A DNA stretch of 64,000 nucleotides from Vibrio sp. 99-70-13A1 (GCF_013114625.1 NZ_VTXD01000004.1:62001-126000), one strand, 5' to 3'; shown: positions 37,374 through 47,956, numbered from the stretch's first letter. Numbers and translations: made by a program. Notes: generated from the letters alone by a model not told the origin.

Positions 37374-39389
37374 ATGAAAAAAGCACTGATGGCTTTTGGT
37401 ATTGTGTTATCAATCATGATAGCAACCGTTGCCGCGTTGCTATTGAGCCTGCAAAGCTCTTATCGTGTAGATATCGCCAATTCTATTCTTAAACGAGCGA
37501 CAACCTACCCCATCACGATTGAAGACATCGCCTACAACGCTCCTTATCAGCTCTCACTCTCAGGTGTTCAACTAGGGCAAGATAAGCCCTTATATATTGA
37601 CCAAATCACGCTGTGGTTAAGCTCCGATACGTTTAAAGCCAGAAGTTGGGTTCTCGATAGCATACTTATCGACGGTCTTAATCTTCAGCAAGCTAAACCA
37701 TCACTACTATCCGCTTCGGCTTTGCTTAACAAGCACAATATTCTTCTTCATCAATTAGCATTCAATAACCTCGACTTTGCCCACGAAGGTGCATCACCAA
37801 ATGAGACCTTCAGTGCCCGAAGCCTCAACCTACAAATTACTGACCCCACTTGGGAAAGTGAACAACAAGTCTTTCCCTATGGAAAGCTGCAGCTAAGTGC
37901 TGAACAAATTTATTGGCAAGATGAAGCCATAGACAATTTATTAATTGATGTCGACTATAAACCGAAAGACAGCACTGCTTATGGTATTTCCTTTTCATGG
38001 CGAGATGCACAAATTTCAGGGCAAGCTGAGCAGTTTGACCAAGCTTGGTCATTAATCAATGTCACCATTGATGGGTTAAGGCTCAATGAACAACAAGCCA
38101 AAAATATTATTACGAAGGATTGGAGCCTAAGTGCTTTTAAGATCAATCACCTCAATAGCGTCGATATATTACGAAGTGATGTTAAATGGCAAGATGGGCA
38201 CTTTGCTGGGTTTGATATCTCACTAGAAAATATCCAACTTCCATTTAAACAATGGCAACAAAATAAAGGTAGTATTTCCATTCAAGCGAATAGCCTAACT
38301 TTAGGTCAGCATATTTGGGTGGAACCGAGTGTGAAGCTAAGTTTAATGCCAGGTCATATCATCCTTGATGACTTATTTACTCAATGGTTGCAAGGCAGCA
38401 TTCAGCTCAGCGGGGCAATCACACCAGACTCGATGCGCCTTAATCAACTCTCAATTCAGGGGGTTAAATGGTTTAAAGAGGAAGCTCAAAATCAAGTTTT
38501 ACCTTCATTCATTAACTCTGAGTGGTTAAGTGACCTCAAAGATTTATCCATAAACGAACTCAACATAGAGCGTAGTCAATTTATCCAACTTGCCCAGCAT
38601 CCCTATTGGCAAGTTTCCGGCTTTAATGTTGAAGGTCAGCAATTAACAATAATAAAGAATCGCAAGCTGGGGCTATGGCAGGGGCAACTTAGAGCCAGTG
38701 CTAATAATGCCAGTTACCAAAGTATTGTGAGTTCACATCCTTTGCTCGAAATGAACAGTAATCAAGGTGTATGGCAATTAACTCGCTTCTTTGCTCCACT
38801 TGAACGGGGATATATGGATGCACATTCAACGTTTGATTTTTCAAAACCTAGTCAACCTTGGACGCTATCCCTCACCGCCGATGGGCTACCCATCACACCA
38901 TTCACCAACTTGTTAGCTCTGCCTTTTGAAGTCACAGGACTGAGTGAGTTTGAACTGCAAGCCAGCGGTTTAGGCGGTGATCTGTTGATGTTTAACCACA
39001 CTCTCGACGGTCAGATAACCGGTAGCATTAGAAACGGAGAATTGGTTTTTCCTGCCACTCAACCTCAAATCGATCAACCTCGAATCGAAAATGCGAATTT
39101 TGAAATTCCAGAGTTAGCAATAAACGTAGATAGAGGACGATTAGAGCTATCTCCCGCAGAGATATCAGGGAAAAATTGGAATGGAGATATAAGAGGGAAA
39201 CTTGATTTGTCACAGGTACAAGAAAGTACATTATTCATGTCGTTAAGCAACGAATGTGCTCGTTATAGTGGTAAACCAAACGATATTAAATTCTCACAAG
39301 ATAAGCATTGCCAGCAATCAAAAAACGCTGATCAACCACATTCTACTCAACTAAGCGCTACCCAACTAAACGCTACTCAACCAGAGTAG
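37374..39389 (+). CDS. AsmA family protein
   Basis: 671 residues. One N-terminal TM helix (about 6-27; MAFGIVLSIMIATVAALLL), then a long beta-rich periplasmic part. AsmA-like proteins bridge the envelope and several move phospholipids to the outer membrane. A C-terminal AsmA_2-type part (about 500-630) has NGELVFPATQPQI and ELSPAEISGKNWNGDIRGKLDL. CAAGGA precedes the ATG. The last residues (STQLSATQLNATQ) are encoded by a 15-bp tandem repeat and look like a recently added tail. It is smaller than YhdP and TamB; I would not assign an E. coli orthologue. Confidence 0.85.
   Translation: MKKALMAFGIVLSIMIATVAALLLSLQSSYRVDIANSILKRATTYPITIEDIAYNAPYQLSLSGVQLGQDKPLYIDQITLWLSSDTFKARSWVLDSILIDGLNLQQAKPSLLSASALLNKHNILLHQLAFNNLDFAHEGASPNETFSARSLNLQITDPTWESEQQVFPYGKLQLSAEQIYWQDEAIDNLLIDVDYKPKDSTAYGISFSWRDAQISGQAEQFDQAWSLINVTIDGLRLNEQQAKNIITKDWSLSAFKINHLNSVDILRSDVKWQDGHFAGFDISLENIQLPFKQWQQNKGSISIQANSLTLGQHIWVEPSVKLSLMPGHIILDDLFTQWLQGSIQLSGAITPDSMRLNQLSIQGVKWFKEEAQNQVLPSFINSEWLSDLKDLSINELNIERSQFIQLAQHPYWQVSGFNVEGQQLTIIKNRKLGLWQGQLRASANNASYQSIVSSHPLLEMNSNQGVWQLTRFFAPLERGYMDAHSTFDFSKPSQPWTLSLTADGLPITPFTNLLALPFEVTGLSEFELQASGLGGDLLMFNHTLDGQITGSIRNGELVFPATQPQIDQPRIENANFEIPELAINVDRGRLELSPAEISGKNWNGDIRGKLDLSQVQESTLFMSLSNECARYSGKPNDIKFSQDKHCQQSKNADQPHSTQLSATQLNATQPE
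39345..39380 (+). repeat. In-frame 15-bp repeat at the 3' end of the AsmA-like gene
   Basis: CTCAACTAAGCGCTA and CCCAACTAAACGCTA follow each other, then a partial CTCAACCAGAG copy. Encodes the Thr-Gln-Leu-Ser/Asn-Ala repeat at the protein's C-terminus. Confidence 0.7.
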
Positions 39390-39487
39390 CGCTGTAGGGT
39401 GAACGATGTGCATGCACTGCAGATAAATCAGATTGCGCTGTCTTTACACTTTTAACTGTAATAACACCTAAAGCGAAATGAACAGCG

Positions 39488-40435
39488 TTAAGCTGTTATT
39501 GGTTCATCAGTATTATCTGGAACCGTCAGCACCTTCTTATAATCAGGAAGAAGCATGTAAGTTCCCACGAAATCGACAGCGGCTACATCGCCACTAAAGA
39601 TAGTCACATGGATGATAATTCGAGCCTTACGACCAGAAGCTAATCGATCTAAGTCACCACTGATACCGTCTAATGATGTTGAAGCTACTGGGTTTTGCTC
39701 AACCGGATGTCGATAGCGAATATTACTGTCTGCTAAAACAATATCACCCGTGAGGTTGCGCTCTTTCATGAGCAACCATGTCATCCCCCACCCAGTTAAT
39801 GTCGCTAAAGTAAAAGCAGAGCCTGCAAACATTGTATTATGTGGGTTCAAATTAGGGTTCAGCTGAGCACTACATTCAAATTGATAACCAGTATATTGGT
39901 TAATTTTGATTCCCATCTTATCGCTGATAGGGATTTGATGTTCCCAACGCTGCTGCAACTCATTACACCATTCAGGCTTTCTCAATACATCTGCCATTGG
40001 GTCTAAATGCTTCACCATTTGCTGGTGACGAACCGGACCGCGCTGGTCATTAATCTCACCTCGGCGCTCAAAGCTATTTTTCTCATAAAATGAGATGGCA
40101 TCTTCACGAGCGTTACATACTAAGCGCTTAGCACCTTCTTGCCGTGCTAATGACTCCAGTGCAACCAGAATTAATGATCCCATGCCTTTACTACGACGCG
40201 AATTTTTCACCGCCATATAGCGGATTTGGCCTTCAGAATCAGACGTAATGTACAAACGTCCAATAGCCATTGGCCTGCCTCGACCATCGACTATCATTCG
40301 ATGGTGGCTCATAGGATCATACTCATCACGCTCCGATCCAACTGGCATACGCCATGGCTCTCGGAGCATTTGCCACCTAAAGTGGTAATACTTGTTGAGT
40401 TGATTTTCAGTTGTCGGAGTAATGAGTTTAAACAT
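39488..40435 (-). CDS. YiiD-like fusion: GNAT acetyltransferase plus hotdog thioesterase domain
   Basis: 315 residues (E. coli YiiD 329). N-terminal GNAT domain (about 1-145; RRSKGMGSLILVALESLA is the acetyl-CoA loop, DAISFYEKNSFERRGE the C-terminal part) and a C-terminal hotdog domain (about 160-300; NPHNTMFAGSAFTLATLTGWGM). YiiD (also called FabY/MadA) has been tied to priming of fatty-acid synthesis from malonyl-ACP. The order yihY, dtd, yiiD matches E. coli, which supports orthology. It is 17 bp after dtd. Confidence 0.88.
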   Translation of the reverse strand: MFKLITPTTENQLNKYYHFRWQMLREPWRMPVGSERDEYDPMSHHRMIVDGRGRPMAIGRLYITSDSEGQIRYMAVKNSRRSKGMGSLILVALESLARQEGAKRLVCNAREDAISFYEKNSFERRGEINDQRGPVRHQQMVKHLDPMADVLRKPEWCNELQQRWEHQIPISDKMGIKINQYTGYQFECSAQLNPNLNPHNTMFAGSAFTLATLTGWGMTWLLMKERNLTGDIVLADSNIRYRHPVEQNPVASTSLDGISGDLDRLASGRKARIIIHVTIFSGDVAAVDFVGTYMLLPDYKKVLTVPDNTDEPITA

Positions 40436-40452
40436 GCTTGTCCTTTTTAAGC

Positions 40453-40887
40453 CTAAACTTGTAGCCAGAATGTCACCGGTCCATCATTGACGAGTGACAC
40501 TTTCATATCCGCCGCAAATTGACCGCGCTCTGTGGGCAGTACTAATTCGCATTGTTCAGAAAAATAGTCATAAAGACGTTCAGCTTCACTAGGGTGAGCG
40601 CCGCGAGAAAACCCTGCACGCGTCCCTTTTTTTGTATCTGCTGGTAACGTAAATTGTGAAACCACCAATACCTTACCATTAACTTGTTGAACATTAAGGT
40701 TCATCTTGCCCGCTTCATCCTCAAAGACGCGGTAAGTTGTCACACGCTCTACTAGACGTTTAGCTTTTGCTTCATCATCATCACGCTCAACACCTAATAA
40801 AACCAATAGACCTTGGTCTATTTCACCAACAACCTCACCATTAACACGAACGGCGGCTTCACTCACTCTTTGGATCAGTGCTATCAC
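40453..40887 (-). CDS. dtd: D-aminoacyl-tRNA deacylase
   Basis: 144 residues (E. coli 145). It removes D-amino acids wrongly attached to tRNA. Motifs complete: [12 protein letters not shown] (about 78-89) and the cross-subunit Gly-cisPro motif GPVTFWLQV at the C-terminus. Its start lies 29 bp inside the 3' end of yihY, so translation is probably coupled. Confidence 0.96.
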   Translation of the reverse strand: MIALIQRVSEAAVRVNGEVVGEIDQGLLVLLGVERDDDEAKAKRLVERVTTYRVFEDEAGKMNLNVQQVNGKVLVVSQFTLPADTKKGTRAGFSRGAHPSEAERLYDYFSEQCELVLPTERGQFAADMKVSLVNDGPVTFWLQV

Positions 40888-41800
40888 TCGGATTCCCTTT
40901 TACTACAGCGGTAGGATTATCAAGAGAGTGTACCATTTCTTGATTCTCTCTCCACTGTTCCTGCTCTCCTAGCGCAGCGGTCACTTCTGCACCAACCAAA
41001 ACAATTAACCAGCATAGGTACACCCAAACAAATAAGATTGGAATGGCAGCAAGGGCACCATAGATCAATTGATAAGAAGGGAACTGGGTAATATAAGCAG
41101 CAAACCCTTTTTTACTGAGTTCAAAGAGAATTGCTGCGACAAGAGATCCAATAAGCGCGTGGGAGAAGTGTACTTTTTTATTTGGGACCAGCAGGTATAA
41201 CCCGACAAATGCACAGAAAGACAGGATGAAAGGTAATTTGCGTAATAAGGTATGGTACAAGCCAGAAACAGCTTCATGCTGTATCACATTTAAAGACGTA
41301 ATATATGAGGTTGCCGCAATACTCGCACCCACAAGAATAGGGCCTAAAGTAAGGACCATCCAATACATAGAGAAGGATAAAACAGCACGCCTTTTATCTC
41401 TAACTCGCCAAATATAATTCAGATTTTTATCTATATTGGATATCAGCATCAATGCTGCAACAAACAAGAAAGCACTACCAACTGCCGTCATCTTGCCGGT
41501 ATTTGCAACGAAATCTAACAATGCGCCATGCACTGCATCTCCAGCGGCTGGTACAAAGTTATTAATAATAAAACTCTGGAGTACTACCCCAACATCAGAG
41601 AATACAGAAAATGAAGACAAAATGGACAGCAAAACTGTCAACATCGGGACAATCGACAACAAGGTTATATATGCCAAATACCCTGCATTCACATTTACTC
41701 TGTCGTGTTTCATCCGTGCGAGTAAATAACGAAAAAACATCATCACGAGTGCCATTCCCTTTGCAATCTTCAACTTGTAACTCCTTTGTAACTCGTTCAT
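40859..41800 (-). CDS. yihY: YihY family inner-membrane protein (UPF0761)
   Basis: 313 residues with six predicted TM helices (about 35-60, 95-120, 135-160, 180-200, 210-235, 245-270) and a charged C-terminus. Once reported as RNase BN, which was later shown to be another gene; the true role is unknown. [20 protein letters not shown] is the family signature. First gene of a yihY-dtd-yiiD operon. Confidence 0.93.
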   Translation of the reverse strand: MNELQRSYKLKIAKGMALVMMFFRYLLARMKHDRVNVNAGYLAYITLLSIVPMLTVLLSILSSFSVFSDVGVVLQSFIINNFVPAAGDAVHGALLDFVANTGKMTAVGSAFLFVAALMLISNIDKNLNYIWRVRDKRRAVLSFSMYWMVLTLGPILVGASIAATSYITSLNVIQHEAVSGLYHTLLRKLPFILSFCAFVGLYLLVPNKKVHFSHALIGSLVAAILFELSKKGFAAYITQFPSYQLIYGALAAIPILFVWVYLCWLIVLVGAEVTAALGEQEQWRENQEMVHSLDNPTAVVKGNPSDSTDPKSE

Positions 41801-41843
41801 AGTTCTAAGTAATACTTTCGCTACTCACCAATAGGAATCAAGG

Positions 41844-42485
41844 ATGCCTTATTTACTCGTCTTTATGCTATCTATTTTTACATTGACTGGATGTCAATCA
41901 GCATATTATTCAGCGATGGAGCAAGTCGGCTACCACAAGCGTGACATCATGGTTGATAGGGTGGAAGACGCTAAAGAGTCTCAGCAGGATGCTCAAGAAG
42001 AATTCACCAGCGCCTTAGAAGCACTCACCGCATTAACAAAATTTAATGGTGGTGAGCTAGAAGGCATGTATAACCAGGTTAATGACAAATACCAAGACAG
42101 TGAGAAAGCCGCTCAAAATGTCAGTGACCGAATTGCAGCCATAGAAGATGTTTCAGACGCATTGTTTGATGAATGGCAAGCTGAACTAGAGCTCTATACT
42201 AGTAGTTCACTTCGCCGTTCAAGCGAGCAGAAGTTACGAGAAACGAAAGCCTCATACAAGACCATGCTTTCAGCAATGAAGCGAGCGGAAAAGAAAATGG
42301 ACCCGGTATTGAACACACTAAGAGACAATACTTTGTATTTAAAGCATAACCTTAATGCAAGTGCAGTAGGTTCATTACAAGGTGATTTCATGAGTTTAGA
42401 GAAAGACATTGCGTATGCGATCAAGCAAATGAATACCGCGATTACCGAGTCAGATAAGTTTTTAGAGCGACTCAATACTCAGTAA
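41844..42485 (+). CDS. DUF2959 lipoprotein
   Basis: 213 residues. Signal peptide with lipobox LTGC, cysteine at 17. The rest is almost all helical with heptad patterns (RVEDAKESQQDAQEEFTSAL; SEQKLRETKASYKTMLSAMK), so an elongated coiled-coil lipoprotein. The family is common in marine gammaproteobacteria without a known role. Single gene, divergent from yihY. Confidence 0.88.
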   Translation: MPYLLVFMLSIFTLTGCQSAYYSAMEQVGYHKRDIMVDRVEDAKESQQDAQEEFTSALEALTALTKFNGGELEGMYNQVNDKYQDSEKAAQNVSDRIAAIEDVSDALFDEWQAELELYTSSSLRRSSEQKLRETKASYKTMLSAMKRAEKKMDPVLNTLRDNTLYLKHNLNASAVGSLQGDFMSLEKDIAYAIKQMNTAITESDKFLERLNTQ

Positions 42486-42500
42486 AATTGAGGTCCGTAA

Positions 42501-42560
42501 CATTTAGCTCAGCCATATTTAGTTCAACCATATTTAGATAAATAATATTTAACTTAATAA
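42501..42560. repeat. Four 15-bp units downstream of the DUF2959 gene
   Basis: CATTTAGCTCAGCCA, TATTTAGTTCAACCA, TATTTAGATAAATAA, TATTTAACTTAATAA, in perfect 15-bp register, decaying from left to right. The first two units match the unit found after spoT at 2725-2754. Non-coding, 16 bases after the stop. Confidence 0.7.
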
Positions 42561-42640
42561 CACTTTAAAATGCAGCTCTAAATTCTTCGTAGGGCTGCCT
42601 TACCCTCAAGCTACAAATTCCACTCGCTGTTATCCCACTC

Positions 42641-43180
42641 CTAAGATTTCACCTTTTGTAAATGAAGACACTGCTCCACAAAAGTAACTCGTTCAGTCAA
42701 ACTTCCCCATGGCACATCGACCACTTCAAAGCCCGACTCTTTATACGCTTCGATTAAAGCTTGGTGAATCTCGATCGCTTCATCAAATGGATAAGGTCGA
42801 ACATCATCTTGAACATACACTGATGCTTCAGGTCGGCAGAAAAAAGTTTGAGGGTGATAGCCTTGGCATTCTTCAGTATACCTCGAAGGAATAGCCAGAT
42901 TTTCTTGCTTTAAGTACCCAAAAATATCAGGGATTGCACGATCTAAGAAGACAACATCATTATCATTCGATCTAAGCTTTTGTTCTTTCATCGCAATAAA
43001 GCACAGCTCTGCGAACGCTTCCATATCAACCCATGGAAGAGTGCCATTTTCTAACTGACTTTGCTCTTCTATGAGAATACGAGAAACCTCTGGATACGTA
43101 GTATAACCAGCACTCAAAAGCGCATTAATCAGCGTCGTTTTTCCAGCGCCTGGTCCACCCGTTATGATAATCGGTAGCAT
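42641..43180 (-). CDS. Small P-loop ATPase/kinase, AAA_28-like
   Basis: 179 residues. Walker A GGPGAGKTTL (8-17) and a probable Walker B DVVFLDRAIPD (about 73-83). The DRAIPD segment and overall plan match the AAA_28 family of predicted NTPases, some of which resemble nucleotide or cofactor kinases. The substrate is unknown. Lies alone between the DUF2959 gene and typA. Confidence 0.8.
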   Translation of the reverse strand: MLPIIITGGPGAGKTTLINALLSAGYTTYPEVSRILIEEQSQLENGTLPWVDMEAFAELCFIAMKEQKLRSNDNDVVFLDRAIPDIFGYLKQENLAIPSRYTEECQGYHPQTFFCRPEASVYVQDDVRPYPFDEAIEIHQALIEAYKESGFEVVDVPWGSLTERVTFVEQCLHLQKVKS

Positions 43181-43259
43181 GGTTTTCCTTTATGGTAACT
43201 AGAGATGAAATTGTGCAGCATAGAAATTGCGAGGCACAGGACTAAGCAAGCCAATAAAA

Positions 43260-43294
43260 CAAAAACCCCGAGCAGCCAAGCTACTCGGGGTTTC
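43260..43294 (-). terminator. Terminator after typA
   Basis: Minus strand: AAACCCCGAGTAGC, 2-base loop, GCTGCTCGGGGTTT, then TTGTTTT. A long GC-rich stem with G-U pairs, 40 bp after the typA stop. Confidence 0.88.
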
Positions 43295-43334
43295 TTATTC
43301 TAAGATAACCTGACGGCTATCATTAGCAAATTAA

Positions 43335-45167
43335 TTAAGCTTTAGCAGGACGAGCTGCACGCTTACGTTCGTTTTCAGTAAGAAGCTTCTTACGGATACG
43401 TACGTTAAGCGGTGTTACTTCAACTAGCTCATCTTCATCGATAAACTCAAGAGCTTGCTCTAGAGTGTGCTTGATCGGTGGAGAAAGAACTTGTGCTTCA
43501 TCAGTACCAGATGCACGAACGTTCGTTAACTGCTTACCTTTTAGACAGTTTACTGTCAGGTCGTTTGAACGGTTATGAATACCGATAACTTGACCTTCAT
43601 AAACTTCATCAGCGTGCTCAGCAAATAGACGACCACGAGCTTGAAGGAAGAACAATGCGTAAGTTAGAGCTTTACCAGTTGCGTTCGAAACTAGAACACC
43701 GTTGTTACGCTGACCAATGATACCGCCCTTGTATGGACCGTAGTGATCGTATGAGTGGTAGATAAGACCAGAACCAGACGTCATTGTTAGGAATTCTGTT
43801 TGGAAACCGATAAGACCACGAGAAGGCATCATGAAGTCCATGCGAACACGGCCTTTACCATCTGGAGCCATATCTGTTAACTCACCTTTACGAAGACCAA
43901 TGCTTTCCATGATTGCACCTTGGTGCTCTTCAAGTACATCGATAGTAACCGTTTCGAACGGTTCCATCTTCTGACCATCTTCTTCTTTGATGATTACTTC
44001 TGGACGAGATACTGCAAGCTCAAAGCCTTCACGACGCATGTTTTCGATCAGGATAGATAAGTGAAGCTCACCACGACCAGATACGCGGAAACGGTCTGGA
44101 CTGTCAGTTTCTTCAACACGTAGTGCAACGTTGTGTACTAGCTCTTTTTCTAGACGCTCAAGGATGTTACGTGAAGTAACGAACTTGCCTTCTTTACCCG
44201 CGAACGGAGAAGTGTTTACTTGGAACGTCATTGTTACTGTTGGTTCATCAACAGATAACGCTTCCATAGCTTCAACATTGTTTACGTCACAGATAGTGTC
44301 TGAAATTTTCAGCTCACCAAGACCTGTGATTGCAATGATATCACCAGCGTTTGCTACTTCAACTTCGTGACGGTCAAGACCTAGGTAACCAAGAACTGTA
44401 CCTACTTTACCGTTACGCTTTTTACCTTCAGCATTAACAACCGTTACTTGCTGGTTTGGTTTAACACTACCGCGAGTTACACGACATACACCGATAACAC
44501 CAACGTAAGAGCTGTAATCTAGTTGAGAAACTTGCATTTGTAGTGAACCATCAAGGTCAACTGCAGGCGCTTCAACTGTATCAACAACCGCTTGGAATAG
44601 TGGTTCCATGTTCTCGCCAATAACACCTTCTTCCATTGTTGCCCAGCCATTAAGAGCTGATGCGTAAACAGTAGTGAAGTCTAGTTGCTCATCTGTAGCG
44701 CCTAGGTTATCAAACAGGTCAAAAATTTGATCCATAACCCAATCAGGACGAGCGCCTGGGCGGTCAATCTTGTTGATTACAACGATTGGCTTAAGACCGT
44801 GTGCGAATGCTTTTTGCGTTACGAAACGAGTTTGAGGCATTGGGCCATCAACTGCGTCAACGATAAGTAGAACAGAGTCAACCATAGACATGATACGCTC
44901 AACTTCACCACCGAAGTCCGCGTGTCCCGGAGTATCTACGATGTTGATGCGGTAATCATTCCAGTTAATTGCTGTGTTCTTAGCAAGGATTGTAATGCCA
45001 CGCTCTTTTTCGATGTCATTCGAATCCATGACACGCTCTTCAGCTTCACCACGAGACTCAAGAGTGCCTGACTGTTGTAGCAGTTTATCAACCAAAGTCG
45101 TTTTACCGTGGTCAACGTGCGCGATGATCGCGATATTTCTTAACTTATCAATCTGTGGAGTAGACAT
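43335..45167 (-). CDS. typA: Ribosome-associated GTPase TypA/BipA
   Basis: 610 residues from the ATG at 45167 (E. coli 607); a GTG at 45182 is also in frame. EF-G-like GTPase that acts in 50S assembly at low temperature and stress. Seen: G1 [11 protein letters not shown]3 [15 protein letters not shown]4 [13 protein letters not shown], domain II (about 205-295), EF-G-like domains III and V, and the BipA-specific C-terminal domain (about 480-600). The basic tail ends RAARPAKA. Divergent from glnA. Confidence 0.97.
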   Translation of the reverse strand: MSTPQIDKLRNIAIIAHVDHGKTTLVDKLLQQSGTLESRGEAEERVMDSNDIEKERGITILAKNTAINWNDYRINIVDTPGHADFGGEVERIMSMVDSVLLIVDAVDGPMPQTRFVTQKAFAHGLKPIVVINKIDRPGARPDWVMDQIFDLFDNLGATDEQLDFTTVYASALNGWATMEEGVIGENMEPLFQAVVDTVEAPAVDLDGSLQMQVSQLDYSSYVGVIGVCRVTRGSVKPNQQVTVVNAEGKKRNGKVGTVLGYLGLDRHEVEVANAGDIIAITGLGELKISDTICDVNNVEAMEALSVDEPTVTMTFQVNTSPFAGKEGKFVTSRNILERLEKELVHNVALRVEETDSPDRFRVSGRGELHLSILIENMRREGFELAVSRPEVIIKEEDGQKMEPFETVTIDVLEEHQGAIMESIGLRKGELTDMAPDGKGRVRMDFMMPSRGLIGFQTEFLTMTSGSGLIYHSYDHYGPYKGGIIGQRNNGVLVSNATGKALTYALFFLQARGRLFAEHADEVYEGQVIGIHNRSNDLTVNCLKGKQLTNVRASGTDEAQVLSPPIKHTLEQALEFIDEDELVEVTPLNVRIRKKLLTENERKRAARPAKA

Positions 45168-45480
45168 GGATTCTCGATTCACTCATAAAAGTAGCCGCAT
45201 ATAACCTCTGAAAATAGAAGAAATGCCACTAGCTTGATTTAAAAAACGGTCAATAATATACCAGATTTTAGACAAAACCCCAGAAATATGTGATCTGATA
45301 CAAACGTTTTTTTACTTTTTTGATTCACCTTGTTTTAAGTTCAACCATTTACTGGTTTTAACCTCTAATAATTTTGAGCATTTATTAGCGAAATCACACC
45401 ATTTAAAAATGAATGTCTCGTGAAATAAGAAAAGTGGATTGACAATAAGTGCAATTCATTGCTGAATGGTATCGGGTTTG

Positions 45481-45547
45481 TGGTTCACATTGGTGCAAAA
45501 TCATTAAATTGCACCATATCAGTGCAAATAAAGACCATTTTGGTGCA
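45481..45547 (+). promoter_or_regulatory. NtrC-type enhancer cluster upstream of glnA
   Basis: A strong site TTGCACCATATCAGTGCAA at 45509-45527 matches the NtrC consensus TGCACC-N4-TGGTGCA. TGGTGCA half-sites at 45491-45497 and 45541-45547 flank it. Spacing of about 30 and 20 bp between centres suits cooperative NtrC binding about 90-150 bp upstream of the sigma-54 start. Confidence 0.8.
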
Positions 45548-45608
45548 TTGAGAACCCAATTACGTACAACAAACCAAGTAAAACATTGAAATTAATGGAA
45601 TAATTTTT

Positions 45609-45626
45609 TTGGCATGATTTTGGCTT
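45609..45626 (+). promoter_or_regulatory. Sigma-54 promoter of glnA
   Basis: TTGGCATGATTTTGGCTT: GG at 45611-45612 and GC at 45623-45624 with the required 10-base spacing, close to consensus TGGCACG-N4-TTGC. A transcription start near 45636 would leave a leader of about 95 nt. Confidence 0.82.
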
Positions 45627-45729
45627 TAGTGAATTCAGCATCGATTAATGCAAATGACAGACATTAATCAATGCTGGTTTCATCCGAATCTAGCTAATAC
45701 CGATTTAATAACACTGGAGGTTATCCAAG

Positions 45730-47139
45730 ATGTCAGTAGAAAATGTACTATCGCTGATCCAAGAGAACGAAGTTAAATTTATCGACTTACGTTTTACCGA
45801 TACAAAAGGTAAAGAGCAGCATATCTCTATTCCTTCTCACCAAGTTGATGCAGACTTTTTTGAAGAAGGTAAAATGTTTGACGGCTCTTCAGTAGCTGGT
45901 TGGAAAGGCATTAACGAATCTGACATGGTAATGATGCCTGACGCATCATCTGCTGTTCTTGACCCATTCACAGAAGACGCAACCCTAAACATTCGTTGTG
46001 ACATTCTTGAGCCTGCAACAATGCAAGGCTACGACCGTGACCCTCGCTCAATCGCTAAACGTTCTGAAGAATACCTACGCTCTACTGGTATCGCAGATAC
46101 AGTTCTAGTGGGTCCTGAGCCAGAATTCTTCCTATTTGATGATGTTAAGTTCTCAAATGATATGTCTGGTTCTTTCTTCAAGATTGATGACGTAGAAGCA
46201 GCTTGGAACACAGGTTCTGACATCGAAGGCGGTAACAAAGGTCACCGTCCTGGCGTTAAAGGCGGTTACTTCCCAGTTGCTCCTGTAGATTCTTCTCAAG
46301 ACATCCGTTCTGCAATGTGTCTAGTGATGGAAGAGATGGGTCTAGTTGTTGAAGCTCACCACCACGAAGTAGCAACTGCGGGTCAAAACGAAATCGCAAC
46401 GCGCTTCAACACGCTAACAACAAAAGCTGATGAGACTCAAATCTACAAGTACGTTGTACACAACGTTGCTCACGCATTTGGTAAAACAGCGACATTCATG
46501 CCTAAGCCACTAGTTGGTGATAACGGTTCTGGTATGCACGTTCACCAATCTCTAGCAAAAGACGGCGTTAACCTGTTTGCTGGTGATAAGTACGGCGGCC
46601 TATCTGAAATGGCGCTTTACTACATCGGTGGTGTAATCAAACACGCTCGTGCAATCAACGCATTTGCTAACCCATCAACTAACTCGTACAAGCGTCTTGT
46701 ACCTGGTTTTGAAGCTCCGGTAATGCTTGCTTACTCAGCACGTAACCGTTCTGCTTCTATCCGTATCCCAGTAGTACCAAGCCCTAAAGCACGTCGTATC
46801 GAGCTACGTTTTGGTGACCCTGCAGCTAACCCATACCTATGCTACTCAGCAATGCTGATGGCTGGCCTTGACGGTATCAAGAACAAGATCCACCCAGGCG
46901 AAGCTATGGATAAAGATCTATACGACCTTCCAGCAGAAGAAGCAGCTGAAATCCCAACAGTAGCTGAATCTCTACAAGAAGCTCTAGCAGCTCTTAATGA
47001 AGACCGTGAGTTCCTAACAGCTGGCGGCGTATTCTCTGACGATTTCATTGATTCTTACATCACATTGAAGTCTGACGATGTACAACGCGTGAACATGGCG
47101 ACACACCCACTTGAATTTGAACTGTACTACTCAGTTTAA
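45730..47139 (+). CDS. glnA: Glutamine synthetase, type I
   Basis: 469 residues, the same length as E. coli GlnA. It makes glutamine from glutamate, ammonia and ATP as a dodecamer. Seen: [16 protein letters not shown] near the start, [12 protein letters not shown], metal ligands in [11 protein letters not shown] and [16 protein letters not shown], and the adenylylation Tyr397 in [14 protein letters not shown] before the ATG. Strong terminator downstream; glnL and glnG follow after another gene. Confidence 0.98.
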   Translation: MSVENVLSLIQENEVKFIDLRFTDTKGKEQHISIPSHQVDADFFEEGKMFDGSSVAGWKGINESDMVMMPDASSAVLDPFTEDATLNIRCDILEPATMQGYDRDPRSIAKRSEEYLRSTGIADTVLVGPEPEFFLFDDVKFSNDMSGSFFKIDDVEAAWNTGSDIEGGNKGHRPGVKGGYFPVAPVDSSQDIRSAMCLVMEEMGLVVEAHHHEVATAGQNEIATRFNTLTTKADETQIYKYVVHNVAHAFGKTATFMPKPLVGDNGSGMHVHQSLAKDGVNLFAGDKYGGLSEMALYYIGGVIKHARAINAFANPSTNSYKRLVPGFEAPVMLAYSARNRSASIRIPVVPSPKARRIELRFGDPAANPYLCYSAMLMAGLDGIKNKIHPGEAMDKDLYDLPAEEAAEIPTVAESLQEALAALNEDREFLTAGGVFSDDFIDSYITLKSDDVQRVNMATHPLEFELYYSV

Positions 47140-47211
47140 TTTGATGCTGGTATTGCATAACCTCGATATTTAGTCGAGTAATGCAAAATGTAACATAGTT
47201 ACAATTTATTC

Positions 47212-47238
47212 GGCTCGCCTCGCAGGCGGGCCTTTTTT
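47212..47238 (+). terminator. Terminator after glnA
   Basis: GGCTCGCCT, 3-base loop, AGGCGGGCC (47212-47232) and TTTTTT. It reduces read-through from glnA towards glnLG. Confidence 0.87.
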
Positions 47239-47389
47239 ATACTTAAAATCCTGATTCTTCTCGTAATATATTGTCGGCAACAGCTCATTATCGGCAAAAA
47301 CTCTAAGCTGCCCGCACAACAATAAAAACAATATAAAACCAATACGTAAACAACCCTACTAAAGTGCTGAATCTAGAAGGTAGAGAAGA

Positions 47390-47956
47390 ATGAAACAGAT
47401 CCTAATATTACTTGGACTAGCCTTCGCTATTCCTACAATACATGTTGCAACCTTAGCTCATGCACAAACTGTCTATACATGGGAAGATGAAAATGGTGTG
47501 CTTCATTTTAGTGATTCACCAATACAAAGTGCTAAGCAAATAACTCTACCTAAATTAGAAGCATCAGCCCCTGCACCAAAATTTGAGTCTTCTACCCCTG
47601 TCGATCCTCCTAAAAAAGACACGCCACAGAAAACAGTTAAAAAGAAAGATAAGCCAGCAAAAGTTCAAGAACTCATGTTAACTATGCTTTCTCCTCAACA
47701 TGATGAAACCATTCGTAGTAATCGTGGGAACCTCACAATACAGATAGAGTTAAACCGTAAGCTGGGGATAGGTGAGCAATTGCAACTAATACTCGATGGA
47801 CGTCGATATGGTGCTCCACAGACCCAAGCGACATGGCAATTAAAGAATATAGATCGAGGCACTCATACCTTATCAATTCAAGCACATAGAAGCGGCAAGC
47901 TTATTGCATCTACTAGTCCTGTCACTGTGTTTTTACATAGAGCGACAATCAAGTAG
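47390..47956 (+). CDS. DUF4124 domain protein between glnA and glnL
   Basis: 188 residues. Signal peptide (cleavage near AHA/QT), then a DUF4124 domain (about 27-60; VYTWEDENGVLHFSDSP), a Pro/Lys-rich linker (about 65-95) and a C-terminal beta domain (about 100-185; LQLILDGRRYGAPQTQATW). It is a periplasmic or secreted protein of unknown function. The glnA - DUF4124 - glnL - glnG order recurs in Vibrio as far as I recall. Confidence 0.85.
   Translation: MKQILILLGLAFAIPTIHVATLAHAQTVYTWEDENGVLHFSDSPIQSAKQITLPKLEASAPAPKFESSTPVDPPKKDTPQKTVKKKDKPAKVQELMLTMLSPQHDETIRSNRGNLTIQIELNRKLGIGEQLQLILDGRRYGAPQTQATWQLKNIDRGTHTLSIQAHRSGKLIASTSPVTVFLHRATIK

Larger units (their letters stand above)
45183..45729. 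promoter_or_regulatory. Divergent control region typA / glnA
   Basis: 547 bp, AT-rich, without a gene. It holds the NtrC cluster and sigma-54 promoter described separately, and a TTGACA at 45439-45444 that could be the -35 of a second, sigma-70 promoter for glnA. A GCAAT-TC-ATTGC palindrome lies at 45451-45462. The typA promoter must be at the left. Confidence 0.6.
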
